From Hymenobacter nivis (lineage in GTDB: Bacteria; Bacteroidota; Bacteroidia; Cytophagales; Hymenobacteraceae): DNA of 64,000 bases. The notes under the pieces are model-generated. The model was not told the DNA's origin. It ran no database searches and saw only the letters and a program-made list of their open reading frames with translations. Made by a program: the position numbers and the translations under genes. The stretch covers positions 682,001 through 746,000 of the forward strand of contig NZ_RCYZ01000001.1 of NCBI RefSeq assembly GCF_006439025.1, written 5' to 3'. Of the stretch, positions 37,022 to 44,731 are shown piece after piece (within the stretch, counting starts at the first letter, position 1; each line of letters opens with the position of its first letter).

Positions 37022-37456
37022 CTAAGCCTTCAAGTCGTTCAGCATCTTGGTGATTTCGGCTTTGCCTTTGCCAAGCTTGTCTTGCAGCTTGCCCACCAAC
37101 TCGTCGCCTTTGCCTTCGGCATAGGTCAAGTCGTCGTCGGTGAGTTGGGCATACTGCTGCTTCAGCTTGCCTTTCAGGTCGTCCCAGTTGCCTTGCAGGC
37201 GCAAGCCGCCGGCACCGGTCAGGTCTTCGAGCTTGTCCGAGTACTCTTTGAATTTAGCTTCGAGGTCCGAGCCAATTTTGGTGGCCTGGTCGCCCAGCTG
37301 GCTGCTGTACTTGGTGGCAGCGCCTTTCCAGTTCTCGAGGGTGTTCGAGCCCTTATCGGGAGCGAGCAGGATACCGGCGATGATGCCAGCGCCGGCACCG
37401 GCGAGGGCGGCGAGGAGAATTTTGCCGGCGTTGTTGTCTTCTTCGTGGTACGACAT
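37022..37456 (-). CDS. YtxH domain protein fused to a CsbD-like domain
   Basis: A 144-aa protein. Residues about 11-35 form the YtxH membrane segment (KILLAALAGAGAGIIAGILL), a helical stretch follows, and residues about 87-140 look like CsbD/YjbJ: GNWDDLKGKLKQQYAQLTDDD followed by the EGKGDELVGKLQDKLGKGK pattern. CsbD proteins are small, abundant general-stress proteins; fusing one to a membrane anchor would hold it at the inner membrane. Sits upstream of a second YtxH gene. Confidence 0.82.
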   Translation of the reverse strand: MSYHEEDNNAGKILLAALAGAGAGIIAGILLAPDKGSNTLENWKGAATKYSSQLGDQATKIGSDLEAKFKEYSDKLEDLTGAGGLRLQGNWDDLKGKLKQQYAQLTDDDLTYAEGKGDELVGKLQDKLGKGKAEITKMLNDLKA

Positions 37457-37625
37457 GGGGAAGGGGTAAAGAATGTGAAGGAATCGTGAAGGAACTGCGG
37501 GCCAGGGCCCCCAGCAGGGTGTCTTGGAGCCTAATACGCTACGGCGCGGCGAGGGTTGAGCTGGCGCGGCAAATTTTATGGCCCCGCGCCGGGGGACGCG
37601 TATTTTCGCCCCCCTGCCCTACTCC

Positions 37626-38564
37626 ATGCCCACCCACGCCGCCTACCGCGCCTTCTGCCGCACTGCGCCCGACCTGCCGGTGTTTGCCCAGCCGTGGTAC
37701 CTCGATGCCTGCGCCGCGGGCGGTACCTGGGGCGTGGCATTGGCCCACGAAAGCGGCCGTGTGGTGGCCGCCTGGCCGTACTTCCACAAGCGGCGGGGCC
37801 CCTGGCGCTACGCCACCATGCCGCCCTTCGTGAAGTGGCTGGGGCCCTACTTGCTGCCCGAGCTGCGCACCGACCCGCGCCGCGAAGCGGCGGCCCTGGC
37901 GGCGCTGGGGGCCCAATTGCCGCCGCTGGCCGCGTTTAAGCAGAACTGTTACCCTACGCTCGCCGATGGGCAGCTGCTACGCGGGCAGGGCTTCGAGCAC
38001 GCCACCGCCTACACCTACCGCCTGGGGCCCCTGCACGACCTGGCACGGGTAGAGGCCGGGCTGCACCGGGGCATCCGGCGCGACATCCGGCAGGCGCGGG
38101 GCAAGGTGCGCGTGGTGCACGACCTGGGCTTGGACACGTTTTGGGCGGTGAACGGGCTGAGCTTCGCGCGGCAGGGCCTGGCGGTGCCGTATTCGGAGGC
38201 CCAGTTCCGGCAGCTCGACGGGGCCCTGGCGGCGCAGGGGGCCCGGCAATTATTTTTCGCCGTCGATGCCCAGGGCCGGGTGCATTCGGTGGCCTACCTG
38301 ATTTGGGACGCCACCACGGCCTACTACCACTTGGCCGGCGACGACCCCGCCTTGCGGGCCAGCGGGGCGGGCATTTTGCTGGCCTGGGAATGCATCCGCT
38401 ACGCCAGCGAAGTGCTGGGGCTCAATTGCTTCGATTTTGAGGGGAGCATGCTGCCGGGCGTGGCGCGGGTGCGGGTACGGTTCGGGGCCGTCCAAACGCC
38501 GTACTTTTTCATCTGGAAGTACCATTCCCGCCTGTTTGAATGGCTGGATAAATTGAAAAACTAA
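37626..38564 (+). CDS. GNAT/FemAB-like N-acyltransferase
   Basis: A 312-aa protein of the FemAB/BioF2-like GNAT group (acetyltransferase 6 type), which moves aminoacyl or acyl groups in cell-wall or metabolite modification. The first half has VFAQPWYLDAC and AAWPYFHKRRGPWRYATMPPF, the second the GNAT-type VAYLIWDATTAYYHLAGDDP and ILLAWECIRYA, ending FDFEGSMLPGV. ATG 37626 is the natural start. TATTTTCG near 37600 is one base off a -7 element. The cupin gene follows after 20 nt. Confidence 0.85.
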   Translation: MPTHAAYRAFCRTAPDLPVFAQPWYLDACAAGGTWGVALAHESGRVVAAWPYFHKRRGPWRYATMPPFVKWLGPYLLPELRTDPRREAAALAALGAQLPPLAAFKQNCYPTLADGQLLRGQGFEHATAYTYRLGPLHDLARVEAGLHRGIRRDIRQARGKVRVVHDLGLDTFWAVNGLSFARQGLAVPYSEAQFRQLDGALAAQGARQLFFAVDAQGRVHSVAYLIWDATTAYYHLAGDDPALRASGAGILLAWECIRYASEVLGLNCFDFEGSMLPGVARVRVRFGAVQTPYFFIWKYHSRLFEWLDKLKN

Positions 38565-38584
38565 CCGCCCTACCGACCCTCGCC

Positions 38585-38959
38585 ATGCTCACCGAAAAAC
38601 GCTACGTGCTCAACCCCGCGCCCTTCGTGGTGCCCACCACCGACGGCAAGCTAATTGAGGAGCACGTGGGCCAGGCCAGCACCGGCACGGCGGCCTACAG
38701 CCTGGCCCACATGGTGGCCCCGCCCCACTGGAGCGAACCCCACCAAACGCCCACCTTCGACGAAATCACCATCGTGGTGCGGGGCCGCAAGCGGTTCGAA
38801 ATCGACGGCGACACCGTGGAGCTGCACGCCGGGCAGGCGCTGCTCATCAAGGGCGGGGCCCGGGTGCGCTACGCCAACCCCTTCGACGAGGAGTGCGAGT
38901 ACTGGTCGATTTGCGTGCCCGCCTTCAGCCCCGACACGGTGAACCGCGAGGACGACTGA
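38585..38959 (+). CDS. Cupin domain-containing protein
   Basis: A 124-aa single-domain cupin. The beta-barrel motifs are PPHWSEPHQTPTFDEITIVV (metal-binding His/His/Glu pattern) and HAGQALLIKGGARVRYANP. Small cupins of this type bind a metal and act as isomerases, dioxygenases or sensors; the substrate is not clear. It is in one transcript with the N-acyltransferase, so it may act on the same compound. The 143 nt after it contain nothing I can identify. Confidence 0.88.
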   Translation: MLTEKRYVLNPAPFVVPTTDGKLIEEHVGQASTGTAAYSLAHMVAPPHWSEPHQTPTFDEITIVVRGRKRFEIDGDTVELHAGQALLIKGGARVRYANPFDEECEYWSICVPAFSPDTVNREDD

Positions 38960-39102
38960 CTGATTATGAAATTTTTGCCTAATAGCAAACCCTAATCGAA
39001 CGGAGCCTTTACGCAAATGCCCCCTGGCTTTTAGCTCTGCCAAGGCTGGTCGCCAGCTCGTTTGCATAAAGAACCCAACAGCTAACGTCCACTGCCTAAT
39101 GG

Positions 39103-39873
39103 CTAGTTAGCGGCTACGCCGGCCGCCAGCGGCAGGCTGGCCACGCCCACGATGCGGCGCGTGGCATCGTCCTGCACCAGCACCACGGCGCGCAGGTTTT
39201 CGGTTTTCCAGCCGGGCAATAGGGCTAGCGGGGCGCTGAACGTGGCGGGGCCGCGGGCGGGCCCCAGCGGCCGCAGGGCCCGCACCACGGCGGCGTGGCG
39301 CAGCAGGCGGCCTGCGTTTTCGCCCCGGCCCACCTGGGTGGCCAGGCCGGTTTCGGTGATGGCCAGCAGCACGGTGGCGGCCGGGGTGCCGGCGGGCAAG
39401 GCGCCCACCGTTACGGCCAGGGCCCCGGCGGTGCGGGCCAGCTGCACGGTGGCGTGGGGGCCCCGGGCGGCGTTGGCAATGGCCGCCACCAAGGCCGCGT
39501 GGTTGCTGCCCACCAGCTCGTACTGGCCATTTACCACCGCCTGGGGCGTGTAGGAGCCCGTGCCGAAGCCCGCCGCGTAGGCCTGCTGGCGGCTGGTGAA
39601 CTGGGCCGACGAGAACGGGTCTTTCCAGCCCAGGCGGTTCCAGTAATCGACGTGCTGGCCGAGGGCGATGACCTCCACCCCGGGCACCGACTGGGCCGCT
39701 TCCAGCTCGCGCAGGGCCGCATCGGCGGCCGGGCAGCTGGAGCAGCCTTCGGAAGTGAACAGCTCCACCACCACCGGCACCCGGGTGGCGGCGGGCGGCG
39801 TGAGCGGGCGGTAGGCGGCCAGGGCCCCGGCCGCGGCCAGCAAGGGCAATCCAACGAGCACGAAACGTTTCAT
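39103..39873 (-). CDS. DUF1223 thioredoxin-fold secreted protein
   Basis: A 256-aa exported protein with a signal peptide (residues 1-20) and the DUF1223 signature VVELFTSEGCSSCPAADAAL (about 35-54), a thioredoxin-like CxxC (CSSC) site, followed by LGQHVDYWNRLGWKDPFSS and YTPQAVVNGQYELVG. These proteins look like periplasmic redox or thiol proteins with unknown substrates. Divergent from the cytochrome b operon, with a long imperfect palindrome between them. Confidence 0.88.
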   Translation of the reverse strand: MKRFVLVGLPLLAAAGALAAYRPLTPPAATRVPVVVELFTSEGCSSCPAADAALRELEAAQSVPGVEVIALGQHVDYWNRLGWKDPFSSAQFTSRQQAYAAGFGTGSYTPQAVVNGQYELVGSNHAALVAAIANAARGPHATVQLARTAGALAVTVGALPAGTPAATVLLAITETGLATQVGRGENAGRLLRHAAVVRALRPLGPARGPATFSAPLALLPGWKTENLRAVVLVQDDATRRIVGVASLPLAAGVAAN

Positions 39874-39910
39874 AGCAAACGGGGCTTAAGGTGAACGGGT
39901 GGGCTTTGGA

Positions 39911-40006
39911 TGGGCAGACGCCGCCCGGGGACCGGCCTTACAACCGCGGTTCGAAAAAAAACATCTCCCCCGGCTGTAAGGGCCGCGGCGGGTGGGCGTC
40001 TGCCCA
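39911..40006. repeat. Long imperfect palindrome upstream of the cytochrome b operon
   Basis: Outer arms TGGGCAGACGCC (39911-39922) and its complement (39995-40006) match perfectly; inner parts (CCTTACA with TGTAAGG) also pair with gaps. The loop is an A-rich stretch near 39953-39965. It is a cruciform-type repeat of about 96 nt. Confidence 0.6.
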
Positions 40007-40088
40007 ACTGGCTGGCCCGGCCGCCGCTGGGATTGCCGGGGCCCCGGTATCTTTCCTGAGAATTCCTCCGACCCATTTTTTACCGCCC

Positions 40089-40811
40089 ATGAAACGCCTC
40101 GTCGAGAAGCACCCGCTGGCCATCCGCTGGTTCCACTGGCTGAACTTCCCCATCCTCGCGCTCATGATTTGGAGCGGGCTGCTCATTTACTGGGCCAACG
40201 ACGTGTACCGCATCGGCTGGGGCCCCACCACGCTGTTCAAGTTCTTCCCCGAGAGCTTCTACAAGGCCTTCAACGTGCCGCAGCGGCTGGCCCAGGGCAT
40301 GAACTGGCACTTCGCGCTGATGTGGCTCTTCGTCATCAACGGCCTGCTGTACGTGGGCTACACGCTGGTGTCGGGCGAGTGGCGCCACCTGCTCCCGGAC
40401 CGTAACTCCTTCAAGGAAGCCATTTTAGTGACGCTCCACGACCTGGGCCTGCGCAAGGGCGAGCCGCCGGTGGTGAAGTACAACGGGGCCCAGAAAATTG
40501 CCTACACCGCCGTGGTGCTCATGGGCGCGGGCTCGCTGCTCACGGGCCTGGCCATTTACAAACCGGTGCAGTTTGCCTGGCTCACGGGCCTGCTCGGCGG
40601 CTACGAATGGGCCCGCGCCGAGCACTTCATCCTCACCATCGGCTACGTGCTGTTCTTCGTGGTGCACATCGCGCAAGTGGTGCGGGCCGGTTGGAACAAC
40701 TTCCGCTCGATGGTGGCCGGCTTCCAGATTGTGGACGCGCAGCACCCGGCCCCCGGCGAACCGGTGGCCGGGGCCCCCGGCCGGCCCTCTTCTCCTACCC
40801 TGCCCGCTTAG
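40089..40811 (+). CDS. Cytochrome b561-type membrane subunit
   Basis: A 240-aa di-haem inner-membrane cytochrome of the Ni-hydrogenase/formate-dehydrogenase b-type family (PF01292 group). Four to five membrane helices carry the likely haem His residues: HPLAIRWFHWLNFPIL, GMNWHFALMWLFVINGLL, AEHFILTIGYVLFFVVHIAQVV. It would hand quinol electrons to the molybdoenzyme whose gene begins 13 nt after it. The ATG at 40089 is just after the palindrome; TATCTTTC near 40049 is one base off a -7 element. Confidence 0.9.
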   Translation: MKRLVEKHPLAIRWFHWLNFPILALMIWSGLLIYWANDVYRIGWGPTTLFKFFPESFYKAFNVPQRLAQGMNWHFALMWLFVINGLLYVGYTLVSGEWRHLLPDRNSFKEAILVTLHDLGLRKGEPPVVKYNGAQKIAYTAVVLMGAGSLLTGLAIYKPVQFAWLTGLLGGYEWARAEHFILTIGYVLFFVVHIAQVVRAGWNNFRSMVAGFQIVDAQHPAPGEPVAGAPGRPSSPTLPA

Positions 40812-40823
40812 CTTGTTACTGTG

Positions 40824-41636
40824 ATGGATAATACGACCGATTATTCTGCCCCGCCGCTGCCCGAGTCGCCCGCCGGCCTGCCCGAAGCCGACGTGGCCCG
40901 GCAAGCGGCCAGCCGCTCGCGCCGCGCCTTTATTATTGGGGGCGTGGCGGCCCTGGCCGGCGTGGGCGGCTGGCGCTGGCTGCTCACGCGCCCCGCCGAC
41001 GAAGGCACGCCGTGGCCTTTCCGCCGGGTGCTCGACGCCAACGGCCGCCTCTCGCAGGCCTACTTCCGCGAAACCCGGCTGGCCCCCACGTTCCCGAAGT
41101 CGATGGCTACCTTCCGCCAAAACGGCAACATTGGGCTGAAGGACTCCTTCGTAACCGCCGACTGGCGCATGCGGGTGCAGGCCTACGCCCCGGCCGGGGC
41201 CCCAGCGCGCGTGCAGGAATTCACCATCGACGACATCAAGGCCCTGCCGCGCGTGGACATGACCACTGAACTGAAGTGCATCGAGGGCTGGAGCATCAAG
41301 GTGAACTGGGTGGGGGCCCGGTTTTCCGATTTCCTGGAGAAGTACCCGCTAGCCACCGCCAACGGCAAAGAAGCCCGCTACGTCAGCCTCGTCACGCCCG
41401 ACGAGAAATACTACGTGGGCCTGGATTTATCCAACGCCGTGCACCCCCAAACGCTGCTCTGCTACGAAATGAACGGCCAGCCCCTGACGGGGCCCCACGG
41501 CGCGCCGCTGCGCCTGGTCACGCCCCTCAAGTACGGCATCAAGCACCTCAAGCGCATCGGCACCATCGCCTTTGTGGACGAGCGGCCGGCCGATTTCTGG
41601 GCCGAGCAGGGCTACGACTGGGACTCGGGCCACTGA
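40824..41636 (+). CDS. Sulfite-oxidase-fold molybdopterin-dependent oxidoreductase, Tat-exported
   Basis: A 270-aa periplasmic enzyme of the SUOX/MsrP (YedY) fold. The N-terminus has a twin-arginine signal (SRSRRAFIIGG, then a hydrophobic stretch). The molybdenum-binding cysteine is in ELKCIEGWS (about residue 152), followed by VNWVGARFSDFL and RLVTPLKYGIKHLKRI. With its b-type cytochrome it forms a quinol-linked reductase; MsrP reduces methionine sulfoxide, and that is the best guess here. The stop codon overlaps the start of the sigma factor gene (TGATG). Confidence 0.88.
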   Translation: MDNTTDYSAPPLPESPAGLPEADVARQAASRSRRAFIIGGVAALAGVGGWRWLLTRPADEGTPWPFRRVLDANGRLSQAYFRETRLAPTFPKSMATFRQNGNIGLKDSFVTADWRMRVQAYAPAGAPARVQEFTIDDIKALPRVDMTTELKCIEGWSIKVNWVGARFSDFLEKYPLATANGKEARYVSLVTPDEKYYVGLDLSNAVHPQTLLCYEMNGQPLTGPHGAPLRLVTPLKYGIKHLKRIGTIAFVDERPADFWAEQGYDWDSGH

Positions 41637-42271
41637 TGCCGGCGCCGCTTGCCGTGCCGCTGGGCCCCCAGGGCCCCGGCCAGCCCCCCTACCCTGCCCC
41701 CGAGCCAACGCAGTGGCTGGCCCGCTACGGCAGCGAGCTGTACCGCTACGCCCTGGCCCGCGTGGGCGGGGCCGACGCCGCCGAAGAGCTGGTGCAGGCC
41801 ACCTTGCTCCGGGCCCTGCAAGCGCTGGGCAACTTCCGGGGCGAGGCGTCGGAGCGCACCTGGCTGTTTGCCATTTTGAAGCGGCAAGTGCTCGATTATT
41901 ACCGCCGGCAAGCCCACCACCCGGAAGTGTCGCTCGCCGAGCTGGCCCCCGAGGGCCCCACAGAGGCCGATTTTTTTGAGGAAGGCAACGGCCACTGGCG
42001 CGCCGCCCAAGCCCCCACCAGCTGGCAAACCGCCGATGGGGCCCTGGAGCAGGCGGAGCTGCAAGCCACCCTGCACCGCTGCCAGCAGCGCCTGCCCACC
42101 AGGCACGCCGCGGTGTTCGCGCTGCGGTTTGTGGAAGAACTGCCGGCCGAAGAAATCTGCCAAGCCCTGTCGTTGTCGGCGGCCAACTACTGGGTCATCA
42201 TCCACCGGGCCAAGCTCCAGCTGCGCCGCTGCCTCGAGCAGCACGGCCTGGGCCGCCGCGCCGGGGCCTAA
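41636..42271 (+). CDS. ECF-type sigma-70 family RNA polymerase sigma factor
   Basis: A 211-aa ECF sigma factor. Region 2 spans about residues 25-95 (LYRYALARVGGADAAEELVQ, then RTWLFAILKRQVLDYYRR), and region 4 about 140-205 (LPTRHAAVFALRFVEELPAE, then SAANYWVIIHRAKLQLRRCL). The ATG overlaps the stop of the molybdoenzyme gene by 1 nt, so it is translated from the same mRNA. The next gene, a zinc-type anti-sigma factor, starts 19 nt later. Confidence 0.92.
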   Translation: MPAPLAVPLGPQGPGQPPYPAPEPTQWLARYGSELYRYALARVGGADAAEELVQATLLRALQALGNFRGEASERTWLFAILKRQVLDYYRRQAHHPEVSLAELAPEGPTEADFFEEGNGHWRAAQAPTSWQTADGALEQAELQATLHRCQQRLPTRHAAVFALRFVEELPAEEICQALSLSAANYWVIIHRAKLQLRRCLEQHGLGRRAGA

Positions 42272-42290
42272 CCTTACCACCCCGCTTGCC

Positions 42291-42557
42291 ATGCTACGCC
42301 TGCTCTCCTGCCAACACGCCACCTTGCTCATCGAGCAGCGCGCCGACGCGCCCCTGGCTCCGCGCGACCGGCGTAGCTTGTGGCTGCACCTGCACTACTG
42401 CCCCTATTGCCACCGCTACGCCCGCCAAACCGTGCTGCTGGTGCAGCTAGCCCAGGCGCGGGCCGCGGGGGCCCCAGGTGCACTGCCTGGCCTGCCCGAA
42501 GCCGCCCGGCAGCGCATCCGGCAGCAGCTGGCAGGGGCCGGCCTCGATGCCCTGTGA
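42291..42557 (+). CDS. Zinc-finger (ZAS/zf-HC2 type) anti-sigma factor, soluble
   Basis: An 88-aa protein lacking any membrane segment. Residues 33-40 read HLHYCPYC, an H-x3-C-x2-C motif as in zinc anti-sigma proteins such as RsrA and ChrR, where zinc loss on thiol oxidation releases the sigma factor. The following helix (HRYARQTVLLVQLAQ) is the usual sigma-contact helix. Together with the sigma factor directly upstream it makes a plausible redox switch; the pairing is inferred from position and motif. Confidence 0.8.
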   Translation: MLRLLSCQHATLLIEQRADAPLAPRDRRSLWLHLHYCPYCHRYARQTVLLVQLAQARAAGAPGALPGLPEAARQRIRQQLAGAGLDAL

Positions 42558-42658
42558 CGGCAACGGCCGGTGAATTACAATAGTAATTTACGCTGGTTCA
42601 ATTAAATAAATCCGATATTCGCCGGGCCACTAGTTTCCACCCCTGGGGGCCCCAACGG

Positions 42659-43759
42659 ATGCGGCTTACCGTTTTTTTACTCGTACTGCTCGCGGGGCTA
42701 GGGGCCCCCAGGGCGCGCGCCCAGGTGTTGAAGCCCGGCTTCGACAAGGCCGAATACCTGGAGATGATTCGGCTGCATTGCCGGCAGGGCGGCACCGATT
42801 CGATGTGGTGGGCGGGCATCCCGAAGCCCCAGCGGTTTGCCCTGGCCTACCGCTCGCCCACCAGCCCGCTCGACAACCGCTGGGACCTGTGGGCCCACCC
42901 GGGGCCCCAGCCGCAGGCCGTCATCAGCCTGCGCGGCACCACTGGCAAGGCCGAGAGCTGGCTGGCTAATATGTACGCGGCCATGCTACCGGCGGTGGGT
43001 GAATTGCAGCTTGGCGGAGGGCGCAAATTCGTGTACCACCTGGCCGACAACCCCCAGGCGGCCGTGCACGCGGGCTGGCTGCTGAGCCTGGCCTTTATGG
43101 CCGACGGCATCGTGCACACCGTGGACTCGTGCTACCGGCACGGCACCCGCGACTTTATCATCATGGGCCACAGCCAGGGCGGCGGCGTGGCGTTTTTGCT
43201 CACCTCGTACCTGCGCAACTTGCAGCAGCAAGGCCGGCTGCCGGCCGACCTGCGCCTCAAAACCTATTGCAGCGCCGGCCCCAAGCCCGGCAACTTGTAC
43301 TACGCCTACGACTACGAGCGCGCCACCTACGGCGGCTGGGCCGTGAACGTGGTGAACCCCGCCGACTGGGTGCCCGAGGTGCCCCTCACCACGCAGACCG
43401 TTGGCGACTTCAACCCCGTCAACCCGTTCGTGGGCGTGTCCGAAATCATCAAAAAACAGAAGTTTCCGAAGAACTTGCTGGCCCGCCACGCCTACCGCCA
43501 GCTCGACGGGCCGGCGCGCCGGAGCCAGCGACGCTACCAGCGCTACCTGGGCGGCTACGTGGGCAAGGCCATCGCAAAAGCGGTACCCGGCTACCGGGGC
43601 CCTGCCTTCTACCCCAGCAGCAACTACATGCGCGCCGGCAATACCGTGGCTTTGCCCGCCGACGCCGCCTACTACGCCAAATACCCCAACGACCCGAGGC
43701 AACTCTTTCGGCACCACTTGTTTCAGCCGTACTATTACCTGGCGGAACGCCTGCCGTAG
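42659..43759 (+). CDS. Secreted class 3-like lipase family protein
   Basis: A 366-aa exported alpha/beta-hydrolase. Signal peptide MRLTVFLLVLLAGLGAP to RARAQ. The nucleophile elbow is MGHSQGG (Ser about 172), preceded by AVISLRGTTGKAESWLANM as in class 3 lipases, and the catalytic Asp is probably in VNPADWVPEVP. The C-terminus has aromatic-rich YPNDPRQLFRHHLFQPYYYL. The substrate is not known. A secreted dienelactone hydrolase gene follows after 36 nt. Confidence 0.85.
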   Translation: MRLTVFLLVLLAGLGAPRARAQVLKPGFDKAEYLEMIRLHCRQGGTDSMWWAGIPKPQRFALAYRSPTSPLDNRWDLWAHPGPQPQAVISLRGTTGKAESWLANMYAAMLPAVGELQLGGGRKFVYHLADNPQAAVHAGWLLSLAFMADGIVHTVDSCYRHGTRDFIIMGHSQGGGVAFLLTSYLRNLQQQGRLPADLRLKTYCSAGPKPGNLYYAYDYERATYGGWAVNVVNPADWVPEVPLTTQTVGDFNPVNPFVGVSEIIKKQKFPKNLLARHAYRQLDGPARRSQRRYQRYLGGYVGKAIAKAVPGYRGPAFYPSSNYMRAGNTVALPADAAYYAKYPNDPRQLFRHHLFQPYYYLAERLP

Positions 43760-43795
43760 CCTGCCTTTTTCTTCCTCATCCCACCCCCGCCCCGC

Positions 43796-44653
43796 ATGGA
43801 TCAGCGCATCATCAACCTGTTCGACGAGTACACCCACGCCCCGCTTTCGCGCAAGGACTTCCTGGAGCGGCTGGCCAAGCTGGCCGGCGGCACCGCCCTG
43901 GCCCTGGCGGCCCTCGCCGTGCTGGAGCCCGGCTACGCCCAAGCCGCCACCGTGAGCACCTCGGCCGACGACCTGGTGCTGGAAGACGTGACTTGGCCCG
44001 GCGACGGGGGCCCTGTGCAGGGCTACCTGGCCCGCCCCAAGGGCAAGAAAAAACGCGGGGCCGTGGTGGTCATCCACGAAAACCGGGGCCTCACGCCCCA
44101 CATCAAGGACGTGACGCGGCGCGTGGCGCAGGCCGGCTACCTGGCCCTGGGCGTCGATGCCCTCTCGCCCCTCGGTGGCACGCCCGCCGATGAGGACAAG
44201 GGCCGCACGCTCATCGGCCAGCTCGACCCTGCCAAGAACCTGAACAACTACCTCGCTGCCCTTGCCTACCTCCGCGCCCGGCCCGACAGCAACGGCCGCA
44301 CCGGTTGCGTGGGCTTCTGCTGGGGCGGGGGCCTCAGCAACCAGCTGGCAGTGCACGACCCCAAGCTAAATGCCGCCGTGGCCTACTACGGCGCGCAGCC
44401 CAAGGCCGAAGACGTGCCCCAGATCAAGGCCGCCCTCATGCTGCACTACGCCGGCCTCGACGAGCGCATCGACGCCGGCATTCCCGCCTACGAAGCCGCC
44501 CTCAAGGCCAACCACACGCCCTACGAGCTGTTCGTGTACCCCAACGTGAACCACGCTTTCAACAACGACACTTCCCCCGCCCGCTACAACGCCGAGGCCG
44601 CCCAGCTGGCTTGGGCGCGCACCCTGAAGCTGTTCAAGGACAAGCTGGCGTAG
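43796..44653 (+). CDS. Dienelactone hydrolase family protein, secreted
   Basis: A 285-aa alpha/beta-hydrolase with a hydrophobic N-terminal export segment (LAGGTALALAALAVL to GYAQA). The nucleophile is cysteine in GFCWGGG (about 174), as in dienelactone hydrolases, and the His is in YPNVNHAFNND (about 252); LMLHYAGLDERID holds the Asp. It may act on ester or lactone products released by the neighbouring lipase, but this is inference from the neighbourhood. Confidence 0.9.
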   Translation: MDQRIINLFDEYTHAPLSRKDFLERLAKLAGGTALALAALAVLEPGYAQAATVSTSADDLVLEDVTWPGDGGPVQGYLARPKGKKKRGAVVVIHENRGLTPHIKDVTRRVAQAGYLALGVDALSPLGGTPADEDKGRTLIGQLDPAKNLNNYLAALAYLRARPDSNGRTGCVGFCWGGGLSNQLAVHDPKLNAAVAYYGAQPKAEDVPQIKAALMLHYAGLDERIDAGIPAYEAALKANHTPYELFVYPNVNHAFNNDTSPARYNAEAAQLAWARTLKLFKDKLA

Positions 44654-44677
44654 GGCCCCGGGGGCCCCGGGCCGGAT

Positions 44678-44685
44678 TATTTTTG
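44678..44685 (+). promoter_or_regulatory. -7 element upstream of the beta-helix gene
   Basis: TATTTTTG, an exact TAnnTTTG match, 46 nt upstream of the ATG at 44732. Confidence 0.45.
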
Positions 44686-44731
44686 CCGCTCACTACACCA
44701 TTTTGGGCCCAGCCGAGTTAGGGCGAGCGGT

